This document shows positions 1-8,356 of a stretch of 64,000 bases of DNA, in pieces; positions within the stretch are counted from its first letter, which is position 1, and the number at the start of each line of letters is the position of its first letter. Origin of the DNA: Pseudomonas lini (GTDB lineage Bacteria; Pseudomonadota; Gammaproteobacteria; Pseudomonadales; Pseudomonadaceae); NCBI RefSeq assembly GCF_964063345.1, contig NZ_OZ061318.1, positions 6,262,001 through 6,326,000 of the forward strand. Reading direction: 5' to 3'. A program made the position numbers and the translations under genes. The notes under the pieces are model-generated. The model saw only the letters and a program-made list of their open reading frames with translations. It did not search any database and was not told where the DNA came from.

Positions 1-904
1 GCTCCAGGCGTTGTTCGGTGACGGCGCAGTATCTGACCGTGGGTTTAAAGCGTCTTTCGATGAAGATACCCAGTCGCTGACAATCACCCACATGACTTTC
101 GCGCAGTTCGCCCAGGCGTTCGAAAACCAGCTGTGCATAGGCTTGGGTGGCGCTGAAACGGTGTCGGGTTTTTGCGCTGCTGCTGACCACTTGCGCCGAC
201 AGGTTGGCAATGTCGGTCAACAATGCCTTCGCATTACCGGTATCGGGGCCGGCGTTACGTTCCGAGAGGTTTACCAGGGTCTTGTCGAAGACGTTGAGCT
301 GAGTGCTCAAGGCTTTCGCGGTAATGAGTGAAAGCGAAGCCATCATTCGGTAGGTTTCGATTTCCAGCAGGCGGCGGATCATCCGTCCCAGCCGATACGC
401 ATTCAGGCGTTTGTTAACGAACAGAAAACGGTTGGTACCATCGGCGCTCAGGCGAAAATCGCTCCAGACCGTCGCATCGCCACCGCCGATGCAAGAGCCG
501 CTAGGATCTTTGAACCCATAAACAGACAAATCGCCAGAAAAGGACGTATCAGTGCGTACCACAATCTGCACGGCGTTGATCACGTGCTGCATGAAGGGTT
601 CGACCCGGTCCATCAAGGCTCTGGGTGGCGGGCTCCAGCATGGCTCGTGACTGGAGGAGGGCACCACCAGCGTCAGCGTCAGAAACTCCGCGTGCCGCTC
701 CCACTTCAAGGCATGGCCCTCCAGCTCGGTGATGCCCTGCGCCGCATCCGGGTCGACCGGGCCGGGGCAGCAGCGACTGAGCAGGGTGTCGCACTGCCCG
801 TCAATCGCCAGAAAAGCCAGATGAAACACGTGGGCGGGCTCATCGAAATACAGAGAAGGACGCGCGTGCAACTCGTTGTGCAGGATCAGTCTTTGCGGGT
901 GCAT
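1..904 (-). CDS. DUF3422 family protein, 3' end cut by window edge
   Basis: The reverse strand reads open from an ATG at 904 to the left edge, giving about 301 residues of a protein whose family is normally a little over 400 residues, so the C-terminus is missing. The N-terminus reads MHPQRLILHNELHARPSLYF; the HNELHARP block is the hallmark I associate with DUF3422 proteins, which usually end in membrane segments that would lie outside this window. The biochemical function of the family is not known to me. No strong ribosome binding site is visible before 904, and the start is chosen because the conserved block begins at residue 9. The gene is followed upstream by a REP-rich gap rather than an operon partner. 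Confidence 0.85.
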   Translation of the reverse strand, partial: MHPQRLILHNELHARPSLYFDEPAHVFHLAFLAIDGQCDTLLSRCCPGPVDPDAAQGITELEGHALKWERHAEFLTLTLVVPSSSHEPCWSPPPRALMDRVEPFMQHVINAVQIVVRTDTSFSGDLSVYGFKDPSGSCIGGGDATVWSDFRLSADGTNRFLFVNKRLNAYRLGRMIRRLLEIETYRMMASLSLITAKALSTQLNVFDKTLVNLSERNAGPDTGNAKALLTDIANLSAQVVSSSAKTRHRFSATQAYAQLVFERLGELRESHVGDCQRLGIFIERRFKPTVRYCAVTEQRLE

Positions 905-1065
905 GCTATTTGGGCCATGTTGGAGTTGTTTGTTGTTGGGACTGGATGACGAATACCCGAGTCACAAACCCAACCTGGCGATTGCCCAATACCAGTCAGC
1001 CAACCACGGAACCTGTGGGAGCAGGGTTGTGTAGCCAGATGGGCTTGTATGGTGAGAGGGCTTTT

Positions 1066-1210
1066 GTGGCGAGGGGGCTTGCCCCCGTTGGGTTGCGAAG
1101 CGACCCTAAAACCAGTCACCGCGATCTTTAATTAGTATCGCGGCGTCTGGTTTACGACTGCTTCGCAGCCGAACGGGGCGGTGCGGCATTCCGACAAGCC
1201 CCCTCGCCAC
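1066..1210. repeat. REPIN-type inverted repeat between genes
   Basis: GTGGCGAGGGGGCTTG at 1066 is mirrored by the complement ending CCCCCTCGCCAC at 1210, with a second inverted pair (TTGCGAAGCGACC and CTGCTTCGCAGCC) inside. This is the usual Pseudomonas arrangement of two opposed REP units. The gap 905-1230 holds nothing else that I can support. Confidence 0.8.
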
Positions 1211-1230
1211 ATAAGCCCGCTTCCACAGGT

Positions 1231-2445
1231 TTAACGCAACGCCGTACAGAACGCGCGGATGGCTTCGCAGGCTTGGCGCAATGACGCATCATCCAGCGCA
1301 TAGGCAATTCGAATATAGGGGCCAAGGCCGAACGCACTGCCATGCACCACCGCCACATCCGCTTCATCGAGCAATGCATGGGCGACATCTTCGTCGGTGT
1401 GCAGCACGCGACCGGCGGGCGAGGTGCGGCCGATCAGCCCTGCGCAAGAGGCGAACGCATAGAACGCGCCCGTCGGGCTCACGCATTCCAGCCCCGGCGT
1501 GTCGTTCAGCAGCGCCACCATCAAATCGCGCCGACCCTGGAAAGCGGCACGGCTTTCGCGGATGAACTCTTTCGGCCCCTCCAGCGCGGCGAGTGCGGCT
1601 TGCTGCGAAACCGAGCAGGCGCCAGAAGTCTGCTGGCCCTGCAGCTTTTCCATGGCCTCCAGCAACCAGCGCGGCCCGGTGGCAAAACCGATGCGCCAGC
1701 CGGTCATGGCGTAGGCCTTGGAGACACCGTTCATGGTCAGGGTTCTTGGTGCCAGTCGTGGCTCCACTTGGGCCAGGGTGTAGAACGCTTGATCGTCGAA
1801 GATCAGGTGTTCATAGATGTCATCGGCCAGAATCAGCACGTGGGGCTGATCCAGCAGCACGGCCGCCAGGGCACGAAGTTCCGGCTCGCTGTACACCGCG
1901 CCGGTCGGATTGGACGGTGAGTTGAGGATCAACCAGCGGGTCTGCGGGGTGATCGCGGCGGCCAGTGCTGCGGGCGTCAGTTTGAAACCGGTACCGGCAT
2001 CGCACGTGACGATCCGCGTCTCACCACCGCATAGTTGCACCATTTCCGGGTAACTGACCCAGTACGGCGCCGGCACGATGACCTGATCGCCCTCGTTGAG
2101 GGTCGCGGCCAGCGCGTTGTAGATCACCTGTTTGCCACCGTTGCAAACCAGCGTGTCTTGCCAGCTCACGTCCAGACCGTTTTCGCGGCGGAACTTGGCC
2201 GCCACCGCTTCTCGCAACGAGCGTACGCCGGCGACCTGGGTGTAGCGAGTGTGGCCATGCTCGATGGCGTGAATGGCTGCTTCACGCACATGTTTGGGAG
2301 TATCGAAATCGGGTTCGCCGGCACACAGCGAAATGATCTTCGCCCCTTGTGCCCGGCGCTCCGCCACCCGGTCCATGATCCGATAAGTCGCCGAGGGTTG
2401 TGCGCTGGCCAGGCGTTGGTTGAGACGCTGAATGTCGGTGCTCAT
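1231..2445 (-). CDS. Class I/II pyridoxal-phosphate aminotransferase
   Basis: This 404-residue protein has the fold-type I aminotransferase signature: a GEPDFDTP segment near residue 45, the NSPSNPTGAVYS substrate/PLP segment near 180, DDIYEHL near 212 and the Schiff-base lysine in NGVSKAYAMTGWR near 245, followed by the C-terminal arginine region IRIAY. It resembles AspC-type aspartate or branched-chain keto-acid transaminases, but the amino donor cannot be read from sequence. Its ATG overlaps the stop of the upstream RraA-family gene by four bases, so the two are translationally coupled. It is the last gene of the operon 4407-1231, which suggests it handles a keto acid released by, or feeding, the RraA-type lyases. 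Confidence 0.9.
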   Translation of the reverse strand: MSTDIQRLNQRLASAQPSATYRIMDRVAERRAQGAKIISLCAGEPDFDTPKHVREAAIHAIEHGHTRYTQVAGVRSLREAVAAKFRRENGLDVSWQDTLVCNGGKQVIYNALAATLNEGDQVIVPAPYWVSYPEMVQLCGGETRIVTCDAGTGFKLTPAALAAAITPQTRWLILNSPSNPTGAVYSEPELRALAAVLLDQPHVLILADDIYEHLIFDDQAFYTLAQVEPRLAPRTLTMNGVSKAYAMTGWRIGFATGPRWLLEAMEKLQGQQTSGACSVSQQAALAALEGPKEFIRESRAAFQGRRDLMVALLNDTPGLECVSPTGAFYAFASCAGLIGRTSPAGRVLHTDEDVAHALLDEADVAVVHGSAFGLGPYIRIAYALDDASLRQACEAIRAFCTALR

Positions 2446-3080
2446 GCCCGGGTTCTCCAGTCTGTCAGGTTCATCAGTTCCAGGGTCGAGCGGCCTTCGG
2501 TCAGCGCCTGCATCATCTGCGCTTCCTTATTCGCGCGCGCCTCGCCTTCTGCGAGGGTACGTGCCGCATCGGCCTTGGGGATGATGATCACGCCGTCGTC
2601 GTCAGCCACCACCAGATCGCCCAGCGCCACGAAAGCACCATTGAAATTGAATGGTTGTCCCACCGAAGGGGCGCTGGCCTTGACCGTGCCTTTGACCGAG
2701 ATACCACGGGCAAATACCGGGAATTGGCGTTTCTTCAACGCCGCGATATCGCGTACGCCACCATCGATTACCAGGCCGACCACGCCAGCCGCTTCGGCCG
2801 CCACGGTGAGCACCTCGCCCCAATAACCGGCGATGAAACTGCCCGTGCCCACGACCAGTACGCTGCCACGGGGTACTCGTTCCATCGCCAGATGCAGGGC
2901 CAGGTTGTCGCCCGGCGAACATTCCAGCGGGTAGGCGGGGGCGGCGATGAAGGCGCCGTCCCAGATCGGCCGGATCGCACTGTCGACTGCGCAGGGCAGA
3001 TGGGACGCTTCATACAGAGTCGAGGTGCCCAGTACTTTTGCCCGCGCGCGAAAATCCTGGGGGAAGGGGAACGTGGTCAT
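2442..3080 (-). CDS. RraA-family protein 1 (aldolase/decarboxylase-like)
   Basis: The 212-residue product belongs to the RraA / 4-hydroxy-4-methyl-2-oxoglutarate aldolase family. It carries the GxxD-type loop and the VIDGGVRD motif near residue 127, whose Arg binds the pyruvate carboxylate and whose Asp holds the divalent metal in characterised aldolases; VVADDDGVIIIPK near 165 is the other conserved block. It is the most divergent of three RraA homologues in this operon and lacks the N-terminal TxxVSDAL-like segment seen in the other two. Members act as class II aldolases or oxaloacetate decarboxylases, or inhibit RNase E, so the name alone does not fix a function. It is coupled to both neighbours by overlaps. 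Confidence 0.85.
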   Translation of the reverse strand: MTTFPFPQDFRARAKVLGTSTLYEASHLPCAVDSAIRPIWDGAFIAAPAYPLECSPGDNLALHLAMERVPRGSVLVVGTGSFIAGYWGEVLTVAAEAAGVVGLVIDGGVRDIAALKKRQFPVFARGISVKGTVKASAPSVGQPFNFNGAFVALGDLVVADDDGVIIIPKADAARTLAEGEARANKEAQMMQALTEGRSTLELMNLTDWRTRA

Positions 3081-3742
3081 CAGACTTTCCTCTGCAGGTT
3101 GTGATAACCCAGGGCGGCCCGGGCTTCTTTAAGGCTTTTGCCTTGGGTGATCAGGGCGCGAATGTCGGCTTCGACCGATTCGATCTGGCGGGCACACGCC
3201 GCCACTTCAGCCGCTCGGGCGCGGGGCACGATCACCACGCCATTGGCGTCGGCAACCACGATGTCACGGGAGCAGACCCGCGCCGATCCGATGGACACCG
3301 GCTGGTTGACCGACTTCACTTGCACGCGGTCTTTGCCGGTGCGCATGAAGCGACCTTTGCTGAAGATCGGGTAGCCATCGCCCAGCGCCTTGTTCACATC
3401 GCGGCACACCCCGTCGATGACCGTGGCGGCGATCTGTCGGGTGCCGGCGTACTGGGTCATGATGTCGCCCCAAACGGTGCAATCGGTGCGGCCACCGTTG
3501 TCGATGACCACTACGTCGCCGGGCGCGACGTCTTCGATGAAGTCGCCCACCGTGCCCGGCGGGACGCTGGCCGAGACGTATTGCACGGTGAACGCCGGTC
3601 CGACGATGACCTTGCGGTAATTGTCCAGCGGTGCCACACCGAGGCATTGTCCGGGCAGGCCGAGCTTGTCCAGCGCATCGGAGACGCCAGGAGTGTCGAG
3701 GCCTTCAAACAAGGCGACCAGGGTTTGATCTTCAAGATTCAT
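3080..3742 (-). CDS. RraA-family protein 2 (aldolase/decarboxylase-like)
   Basis: This 220-residue RraA-family protein has TPGVSDALDKLGLPGQ at the N-terminus, GDVVVIDNGG in the middle, VIDGVCRD near 117 with the Arg-Asp pair expected of pyruvate-aldolase members, and VVADANGVVIVPR near 170. Its stop codon shares one base with the start of the next RraA gene (TGATG), and its own start overlaps the stop of the third homologue the same way. Because the Arg-Asp pair is intact, a catalytic role on a C4-C6 dicarboxylic keto acid is more likely than a pure RNase E inhibitor role. The substrate is not readable. Confidence 0.88.
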   Translation of the reverse strand: MNLEDQTLVALFEGLDTPGVSDALDKLGLPGQCLGVAPLDNYRKVIVGPAFTVQYVSASVPPGTVGDFIEDVAPGDVVVIDNGGRTDCTVWGDIMTQYAGTRQIAATVIDGVCRDVNKALGDGYPIFSKGRFMRTGKDRVQVKSVNQPVSIGSARVCSRDIVVADANGVVIVPRARAAEVAACARQIESVEADIRALITQGKSLKEARAALGYHNLQRKV

Positions 3743-4407
3743 CAGGCGTGCTCCACGCGGATCGCTTCGAATTGGGTGTCGTGCATCACCTCGGCCACCG
3801 AACGACCGCTGCGAACGGCCTCGACCATGCCGCCCTGGCGGCGGGCGATGCGCTCGCCGAGATCGATGACCTTTTCGATATAGGTTTGGGGGACGAATAC
3901 GGTTCCGCAGGTATCGGCAATGACATAGTCATCCTCGCTGACGTCGACACCGGCTACCTTGATCGTCACCGCCGAATCGATCTGTACCACCCGATTGCGC
4001 GCACTGATCATGGTGACCCCACGACCATAAACCGGATAACCAATCGCTTCGCTGCCGTCGATGTCGCGGCTGAAACCGTCGATCACCGTGCCGCGCACCT
4101 GCTTACCGGCCGCCGCGTTGGCGAGGATGTCGCCCCAGCAGGAAATACCTTCGATACCGCCGGTGATCACCAGCACACGATCGTCGCTGTCGATCTGTTC
4201 AACCACTGGGGTAATCAGGTGCACAGTGGGGACGTTGTCGGATTTAGGAGCCAGCAACACGGTACTGGCGCGGCCGACGATCTTCGGGCAGTTCCACAGC
4301 GGGCGTAGCCCCACGGTGGCGCCCGGCAGGCCGAGGAAGTCGAGTGCGTCGGAAACCGTGTTGGTGTCCAGCGCCGCCAAGCGATCCAGCAAACTCTTAT
4401 TGATCAT
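3742..4407 (-). CDS. RraA-family protein 3 (first gene of operon)
   Basis: A 221-residue RraA-family protein with TNTVSDALDFLGLPGATVG near the N-terminus, VIDGFSRDIDG near 115 and DYVIADTCGTVFVPQ near 170. It begins the leftward operon of three RraA homologues plus an aminotransferase, and faces a divergent LysR regulator 105 bp away. The alignable length and motif spacing to the second homologue suggest an old duplication followed by divergence. A role in degrading a branched or aromatic-derived keto diacid would fit the context, but this is inference. Confidence 0.88.
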   Translation of the reverse strand: MINKSLLDRLAALDTNTVSDALDFLGLPGATVGLRPLWNCPKIVGRASTVLLAPKSDNVPTVHLITPVVEQIDSDDRVLVITGGIEGISCWGDILANAAAGKQVRGTVIDGFSRDIDGSEAIGYPVYGRGVTMISARNRVVQIDSAVTIKVAGVDVSEDDYVIADTCGTVFVPQTYIEKVIDLGERIARRQGGMVEAVRSGRSVAEVMHDTQFEAIRVEHA

Positions 4408-4512
4408 GGGGAAGCCTCAGTGGTGACGGAGGCGCCCAGTGTCAGCGAGACGATTTGATAGGTATATTACTAATCACAGAAGCGTTACATACGTTAAACC
4501 TATGGAATAACC
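4408..4512. promoter_or_regulatory. Divergent promoter region, LysR / RraA operon
   Basis: The 105-bp gap separates outward-facing genes and is AT-richer than its flanks (GATAGGTATATTACTAATC around 4457). The short GATAGGT/ACCTAT-like elements near 4457 and 4497 could be half sites for the LysR protein encoded at 4513. No box can be assigned with certainty. Confidence 0.4.
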
Positions 4513-5406
4513 ATGATCAATTTCCGCTTGATTCGTCACCTCTGGTTGTTCCTGGCCGTTGCCGAAGAACAGAATTTCGGCCGCGCCGCCAAACGCCTGG
4601 GAATGTCCCAGCCGCCGCTGAGCGAGCAGATTCAGGTGCTGGAGCAGGCGCTCAAGGTCAGGCTGTTCGACCGCTCGCGGCGAGGGGCGAAACTGACTCC
4701 GGTGGGCGCGGCGATCCTGCCGGCGGTGCGCAAATTCGCCGAACAACTGGAGCGCCTGGAACTGGCCGTGGAGGAGGCGGTGGCGGGGCAGTCGGGGATG
4801 TTGACCGTCGGCGCGATTTCCACGGCGATGTTCGATGTGTTGCCCGGGTTGATCGAGCAACTGAAGATCGATTACCCGCACCTCACCGTGTCGGTGCGGG
4901 AAATCGACAGCGTCGAAGCCGTGCCTGCGCTGGAAGCCGGGGACATCGACCTGGCCTTCGCCCGTCTGGACGGTGACCTGGGGGCCTCGATCAAGTCGCT
5001 GCCGCTGACCGAGGATCGCCTGGTCGTGGCTTTGCCCAGCGACCATCCATTGGCTTCGCGCAAGCGCATCAGCCTGTCGAGCCTGGCCACCGAGCCCTTG
5101 GTGATGTTTTCCCGAAAGGTCAGCCCGGTGTACTTCGACAATCTGATCGCGACCTGTCGCGCCAGTGGTTTTTCCCCGCGCGTGCTGCATGAAGTGCGCT
5201 CCGTCGCTTCGCAAATCGCTTTCGTCAGTTGTGGGCAAGGCATCGCCTTGGTGCCGGCGTCGCTGAAAAAACTGGCCCCCGATAATGTGGTGTTGCGCCC
5301 CCTGAGCCAGCCGCTCAACGTAGTGACGACTGCGGTGGCCTGGAATGTGGATCGGCCGAATCCGTTGGTGGAGGAGGTGGTCGCCCGGCTCCAAAAAACA
5401 GTTTGA
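4513..5406 (+). CDS. LysR-family transcriptional regulator
   Basis: The 297-residue protein starts with a typical LysR winged helix-turn-helix (HLWLFLAVAEEQNFGRAAKRLGMSQPPLSEQIQVLEQ, residues about 7-45) followed by a periplasmic-binding-protein-like effector domain. It is divergent from the RraA/aminotransferase operon and is therefore its likely regulator. The effector is unknown; for regulators in this arrangement it is often the pathway substrate. The length is normal for the family. Confidence 0.9.
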   Translation: MINFRLIRHLWLFLAVAEEQNFGRAAKRLGMSQPPLSEQIQVLEQALKVRLFDRSRRGAKLTPVGAAILPAVRKFAEQLERLELAVEEAVAGQSGMLTVGAISTAMFDVLPGLIEQLKIDYPHLTVSVREIDSVEAVPALEAGDIDLAFARLDGDLGASIKSLPLTEDRLVVALPSDHPLASRKRISLSSLATEPLVMFSRKVSPVYFDNLIATCRASGFSPRVLHEVRSVASQIAFVSCGQGIALVPASLKKLAPDNVVLRPLSQPLNVVTTAVAWNVDRPNPLVEEVVARLQKTV

Positions 5407-5492
5407 TAGGTTTGACCTATGACGGTATTCCCGAATGAGGAATTTACAGAAGACCCGATCCCCGCGAAATTGACGGCCTGCCGGCGCAACCT

Positions 5493-5599
5493 GTGGCGAG
5501 GGAGCTTGCTCCCGCTTCAGTGCGCAGCACTCACAAAACTAGGCAGTTTGTCAGATTTCTGGGGCTACGCAGCCCGGCGCGAGCAAGCTCGCTCGCCAC
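5493..5599. repeat. REPIN-type inverted repeat
   Basis: GTGGCGAGGGAGCTTGCTCC at 5493 is paired with GAGCAAGCTCGCTCGCCAC ending at 5599, with GGGGCTACGCAGCCC between. It lies between the LysR gene and the hydrolase and has no coding content. Confidence 0.8.
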
Positions 5600-5653
5600 A
5601 GTGAACCGCATTTGCGGCCCGGCGGTAATCTCTTTACTCAAGGAATCCATCAC

Positions 5654-6472
5654 GTGTCCAAACCCGAAACCTTCACTCAAACGCACATCCCTCTGACGGT
5701 GGAGGGCGTCCAGTTGAACATCGCCACCCTTCACCGCGACGGTGTATTGGCGCCGATTGTGTTCCTGCATGGGTTTGGCTCGACCAAGGAAGACTATGCC
5801 GACATCGTGCAGCAGGCTGCATTCGCCGGTCATCCTTTCGTTGCTTATGACGCACCGGGTTGCGGGGATAGCCAGTGCAGTGACCTTTCGCGGATTTCCA
5901 TCCCTTTTTTGCTGAAGACCGCGTTGCAGGTGCTAGAGCATTTCGGTATCGAACGTTTTCATCTGGTCGGCCATTCCACGGGAGGACTGACCGCACTGAT
6001 GTTGGCTCATCAATGCCCGGACCGGGTACTCAGCTTTGTCGACATCGAAGGCAACATCGCCCCGGAGGACTGTTTCCTCAGCCGGCAGATCGTCGATTAC
6101 CCGGCGGACGATCCTGAGGTATTTTTCACCGCCTTCATCGAACGCGCCCGGCACGCACCGGCTTATGCCAGCGCGCTTTATTCCGCCAGTTTGCGGCACA
6201 AGGTTCGTGCCGGTGCGGTGCGCGGGATTTTCGAGTCGATGGTTGATCTCTCCGACAACGCCGATTTGATGGGCAAGTTCCTCGGCCTGCAATGCCCGCG
6301 CATGTTCATGTACGGCGAGCAGAACGCTTCATTGTCCTATCTGCCGCATATCCAGGCCCAGGGGGTGCGCTTGGCGCCGATTGCGCAGTGCGGGCATTTC
6401 CCCATGTATTCCAACCCGATCGCGATGTGGCAGCAAATCGCCGATTTTCAGGCGAACGGCCATCGCGGATGA
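5654..6472 (+). CDS. Alpha/beta hydrolase
   Basis: This 272-residue alpha/beta hydrolase has an oxyanion segment FLHGFGSTKEDY near residue 42, the nucleophile elbow GHSTGG near 108 and a late CGHFPMYSNP histidine near 255. I place the start at the GTG at 5654 because AAGGA lies nine bases upstream; an ATG at 5612 is possible but lies directly behind the REPIN and has no Shine-Dalgarno. Esterases, lactonases and C-C hydrolases all share this fold, so the substrate is open. It stands alone between a REPIN and the Anr-regulated unit. Confidence 0.85.
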   Translation: MSKPETFTQTHIPLTVEGVQLNIATLHRDGVLAPIVFLHGFGSTKEDYADIVQQAAFAGHPFVAYDAPGCGDSQCSDLSRISIPFLLKTALQVLEHFGIERFHLVGHSTGGLTALMLAHQCPDRVLSFVDIEGNIAPEDCFLSRQIVDYPADDPEVFFTAFIERARHAPAYASALYSASLRHKVRAGAVRGIFESMVDLSDNADLMGKFLGLQCPRMFMYGEQNASLSYLPHIQAQGVRLAPIAQCGHFPMYSNPIAMWQQIADFQANGHRG

Positions 6473-6546
6473 GTCCGGCACGAGTTGCGCAGCACCGTTG
6501 TGAACTATTCTTTTCAAGTGGCCCCTGCAATGCCTTATTCAAGGAA

Positions 6547-6560
6547 TTGATATAAATCAA
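6547..6560. promoter_or_regulatory. Perfect Anr/FNR box (TTGAT-N4-ATCAA)
   Basis: TTGATATAAATCAA at 6547-6560 is an exact match to the FNR/Anr consensus TTGAT-N4-ATCAA. It lies about 90 bases before the start of the universal stress protein gene and the following phosphoribosyltransferase. In Pseudomonas, Anr activates under low oxygen and commonly controls Usp genes, so oxygen-limited induction is expected. Confidence 0.85.
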
Positions 6561-6646
6561 CGCTTAAGAGGCTTTAAGGGCGGAGTCTGGGCCTGATGCT
6601 GGATTCTCGAGCCGGCGTCGAGGATCAACCTGTCTGGAGTCAGATC

Positions 6647-7534
6647 ATGAGCCAGTATCAACGGTTATTACTGATCATCAACCCGCTGCTGCGCCATTCT
6701 CCTGCGATAAACCATGGCGCCGCCCTGGCCAAGGCCAGCGGGGCGAGCTTGCACATCGCCGGCCTGATTCCCTCGTTGGACATTCTGTCGCTGCTCGAAG
6801 AAGGCGACCGCAAAATGGCCCGGGCGACCTACCTGCAAGAGCACCGCGACTGGCTCGATGAGCAGGCGGTAAAGATGCACGGCCGGGGGATCGAGGTGAC
6901 GACCGAAGTCGCATGGGCCGACAACATGCGCCAGGACATCCTTGACCACGTCACGCAAATGCAGCCCGATCTGTTGATCAAGCAAGTGCAGCATGAACCC
7001 GTGCTCAAGCGCGCATTCTTCACGCCGCTGGATTGGCGTTTGTTGCGCCATTGTCCGGTCCCGGTTTATCTGGTGGGGGGTGAGTGCCATGCCTTGCCGC
7101 AGAAGGTGGTGGCCGCGGTTGACGTGTCAGACACCGAGCCTTCGAACCGTGAACTCAATGACCGGATCATCCTGCAGGCGTCGAGCCTTGCGCTGCAGTG
7201 CAATGCCGAGCTGCATCTGCTGTACGCGTGTGACATTTCGGCAGCCTTTCTGGCGGATATGGACGGCGGTCTGACGCTCGCGGAGCTTACCCGGGAGCTG
7301 CGCAGCGACCTGGAAAAATCTTTTCTCCAGTTGGCCGCTCGGTTCGGTGTGACCGCTGACTGTCGGCATTTCGTCATGGGGAACCCGGTCTCGGTACTGA
7401 GCGAATTCACCGATGAGCATCAAGTGGATGTGATCGTGATGGGCAGAGCTCAATACCGTGGTCTGGAGCGGCTGCTTGGCAGCACGACGGAACATATTCT
7501 GTACCAGGTACCTTGCAGCATTCTGGCGGTCTAG
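6647..7534 (+). CDS. Tandem universal stress protein (UspA domains)
   Basis: The 295-residue product contains two UspA domains: one from about residue 5 to 140 and a second from about 155 to 295, which ends in VDVIVMGRAQYRGLERLLGSTTEHILYQVPCSILAV, the usual ATP-binding tail (GR-x-GS/T). The architecture matches UspE-like proteins. The start is set at the ATG at 6647 behind GGAGTCAGATC; an upstream in-frame start at 6596 lacks a ribosome site. The perfect Anr box upstream indicates induction in microaerobic conditions. Confidence 0.9.
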   Translation: MSQYQRLLLIINPLLRHSPAINHGAALAKASGASLHIAGLIPSLDILSLLEEGDRKMARATYLQEHRDWLDEQAVKMHGRGIEVTTEVAWADNMRQDILDHVTQMQPDLLIKQVQHEPVLKRAFFTPLDWRLLRHCPVPVYLVGGECHALPQKVVAAVDVSDTEPSNRELNDRIILQASSLALQCNAELHLLYACDISAAFLADMDGGLTLAELTRELRSDLEKSFLQLAARFGVTADCRHFVMGNPVSVLSEFTDEHQVDVIVMGRAQYRGLERLLGSTTEHILYQVPCSILAV

Positions 7535-7615
7535 GGGCGCACGCCCCTATTGGAATGATGGCCGCCGTCAAACGAACGCCCGTTTTTGGGGCTCCCGCCC
7601 CAGGGAGGTTTTCAA

Positions 7616-8320
7616 ATGACTAGTCCTTCATTGCAAACCATCTTGCATGACCGGGTTGATGCCGGCCGAGGCCTGGTGGAGCCATTGCTTAAATACGCAA
7701 AAAGAGCCGATGTCATCGTCCTCGCCTTACCCCGTGGCGGCGTTCCGGTTGCCTATGAAGTGGCCACGGCGCTGGAGGTTCGCCTGGACCTGATGCTGGT
7801 GCGCAAACTGGGGGTGCCATCTCATCAGGAGTTCGCCATGGGCGCGATTGCCAGTGGCGGCATACAAATCGTCAATGATGACGCGTTGCGGGCGAATGGT
7901 ATCGATCAACGCACGCTCGATGGCGTAGTTGCAAAGGAAACGCAGGAATTGTCGCGTCGCGAGCGGGTATACCGTGCATCGCGCGCACCTGTGGCGCTCA
8001 AGGATCAGGTGGTGATCCTGATCGATGATGGCCTGGCGACAGGTGCCACGATGATGGCCGCGATACAGGCTGTGCGCCTGCAAACGCCGTCTCGCATCGT
8101 CGTTGCCGTGCCGGTGGCACCGCTTGAGACGGCAGAGGCGTTGCGCGACGAAGTGGACGAGCTGATTTGCCCGCTGATCCCCGATTGGCTGATTTCGATC
8201 GGACATTGGTACACGGATTTTTCGCAGACATCGGACGAAGAAGTCATCGATCTTCTGCACCGGGCCTGGCAGAGAGAGCCCGGTTCGGGCGACTCATTTC
8301 AGAACGGATCCGGTATTTGA
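7616..8320 (+). CDS. Phosphoribosyltransferase-domain protein
   Basis: The 234-residue protein has the type I PRTase PRPP-binding loop VVILIDDGLATGATM near residue 137 and an N-terminal GGVPVAYEVA hood segment near 42. The start at 7616 follows GGAGG at 7604-7608; an in-frame codon at 7586 precedes it. Proteins of this type often sit beside Usp genes, and the base substrate is not established. The 80-base gap to the Usp gene contains a small GC-rich inverted repeat (GGGGCGCACGCCCC near 7534), so the pair may be transcribed together from the Anr box with partial termination. Confidence 0.85.
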   Translation: MTSPSLQTILHDRVDAGRGLVEPLLKYAKRADVIVLALPRGGVPVAYEVATALEVRLDLMLVRKLGVPSHQEFAMGAIASGGIQIVNDDALRANGIDQRTLDGVVAKETQELSRRERVYRASRAPVALKDQVVILIDDGLATGATMMAAIQAVRLQTPSRIVVAVPVAPLETAEALRDEVDELICPLIPDWLISIGHWYTDFSQTSDEEVIDLLHRAWQREPGSGDSFQNGSGI

Positions 8321-8356
8321 GCCGTTGCCTGGCGTGGAGCAAACCACGTCAGGCCT

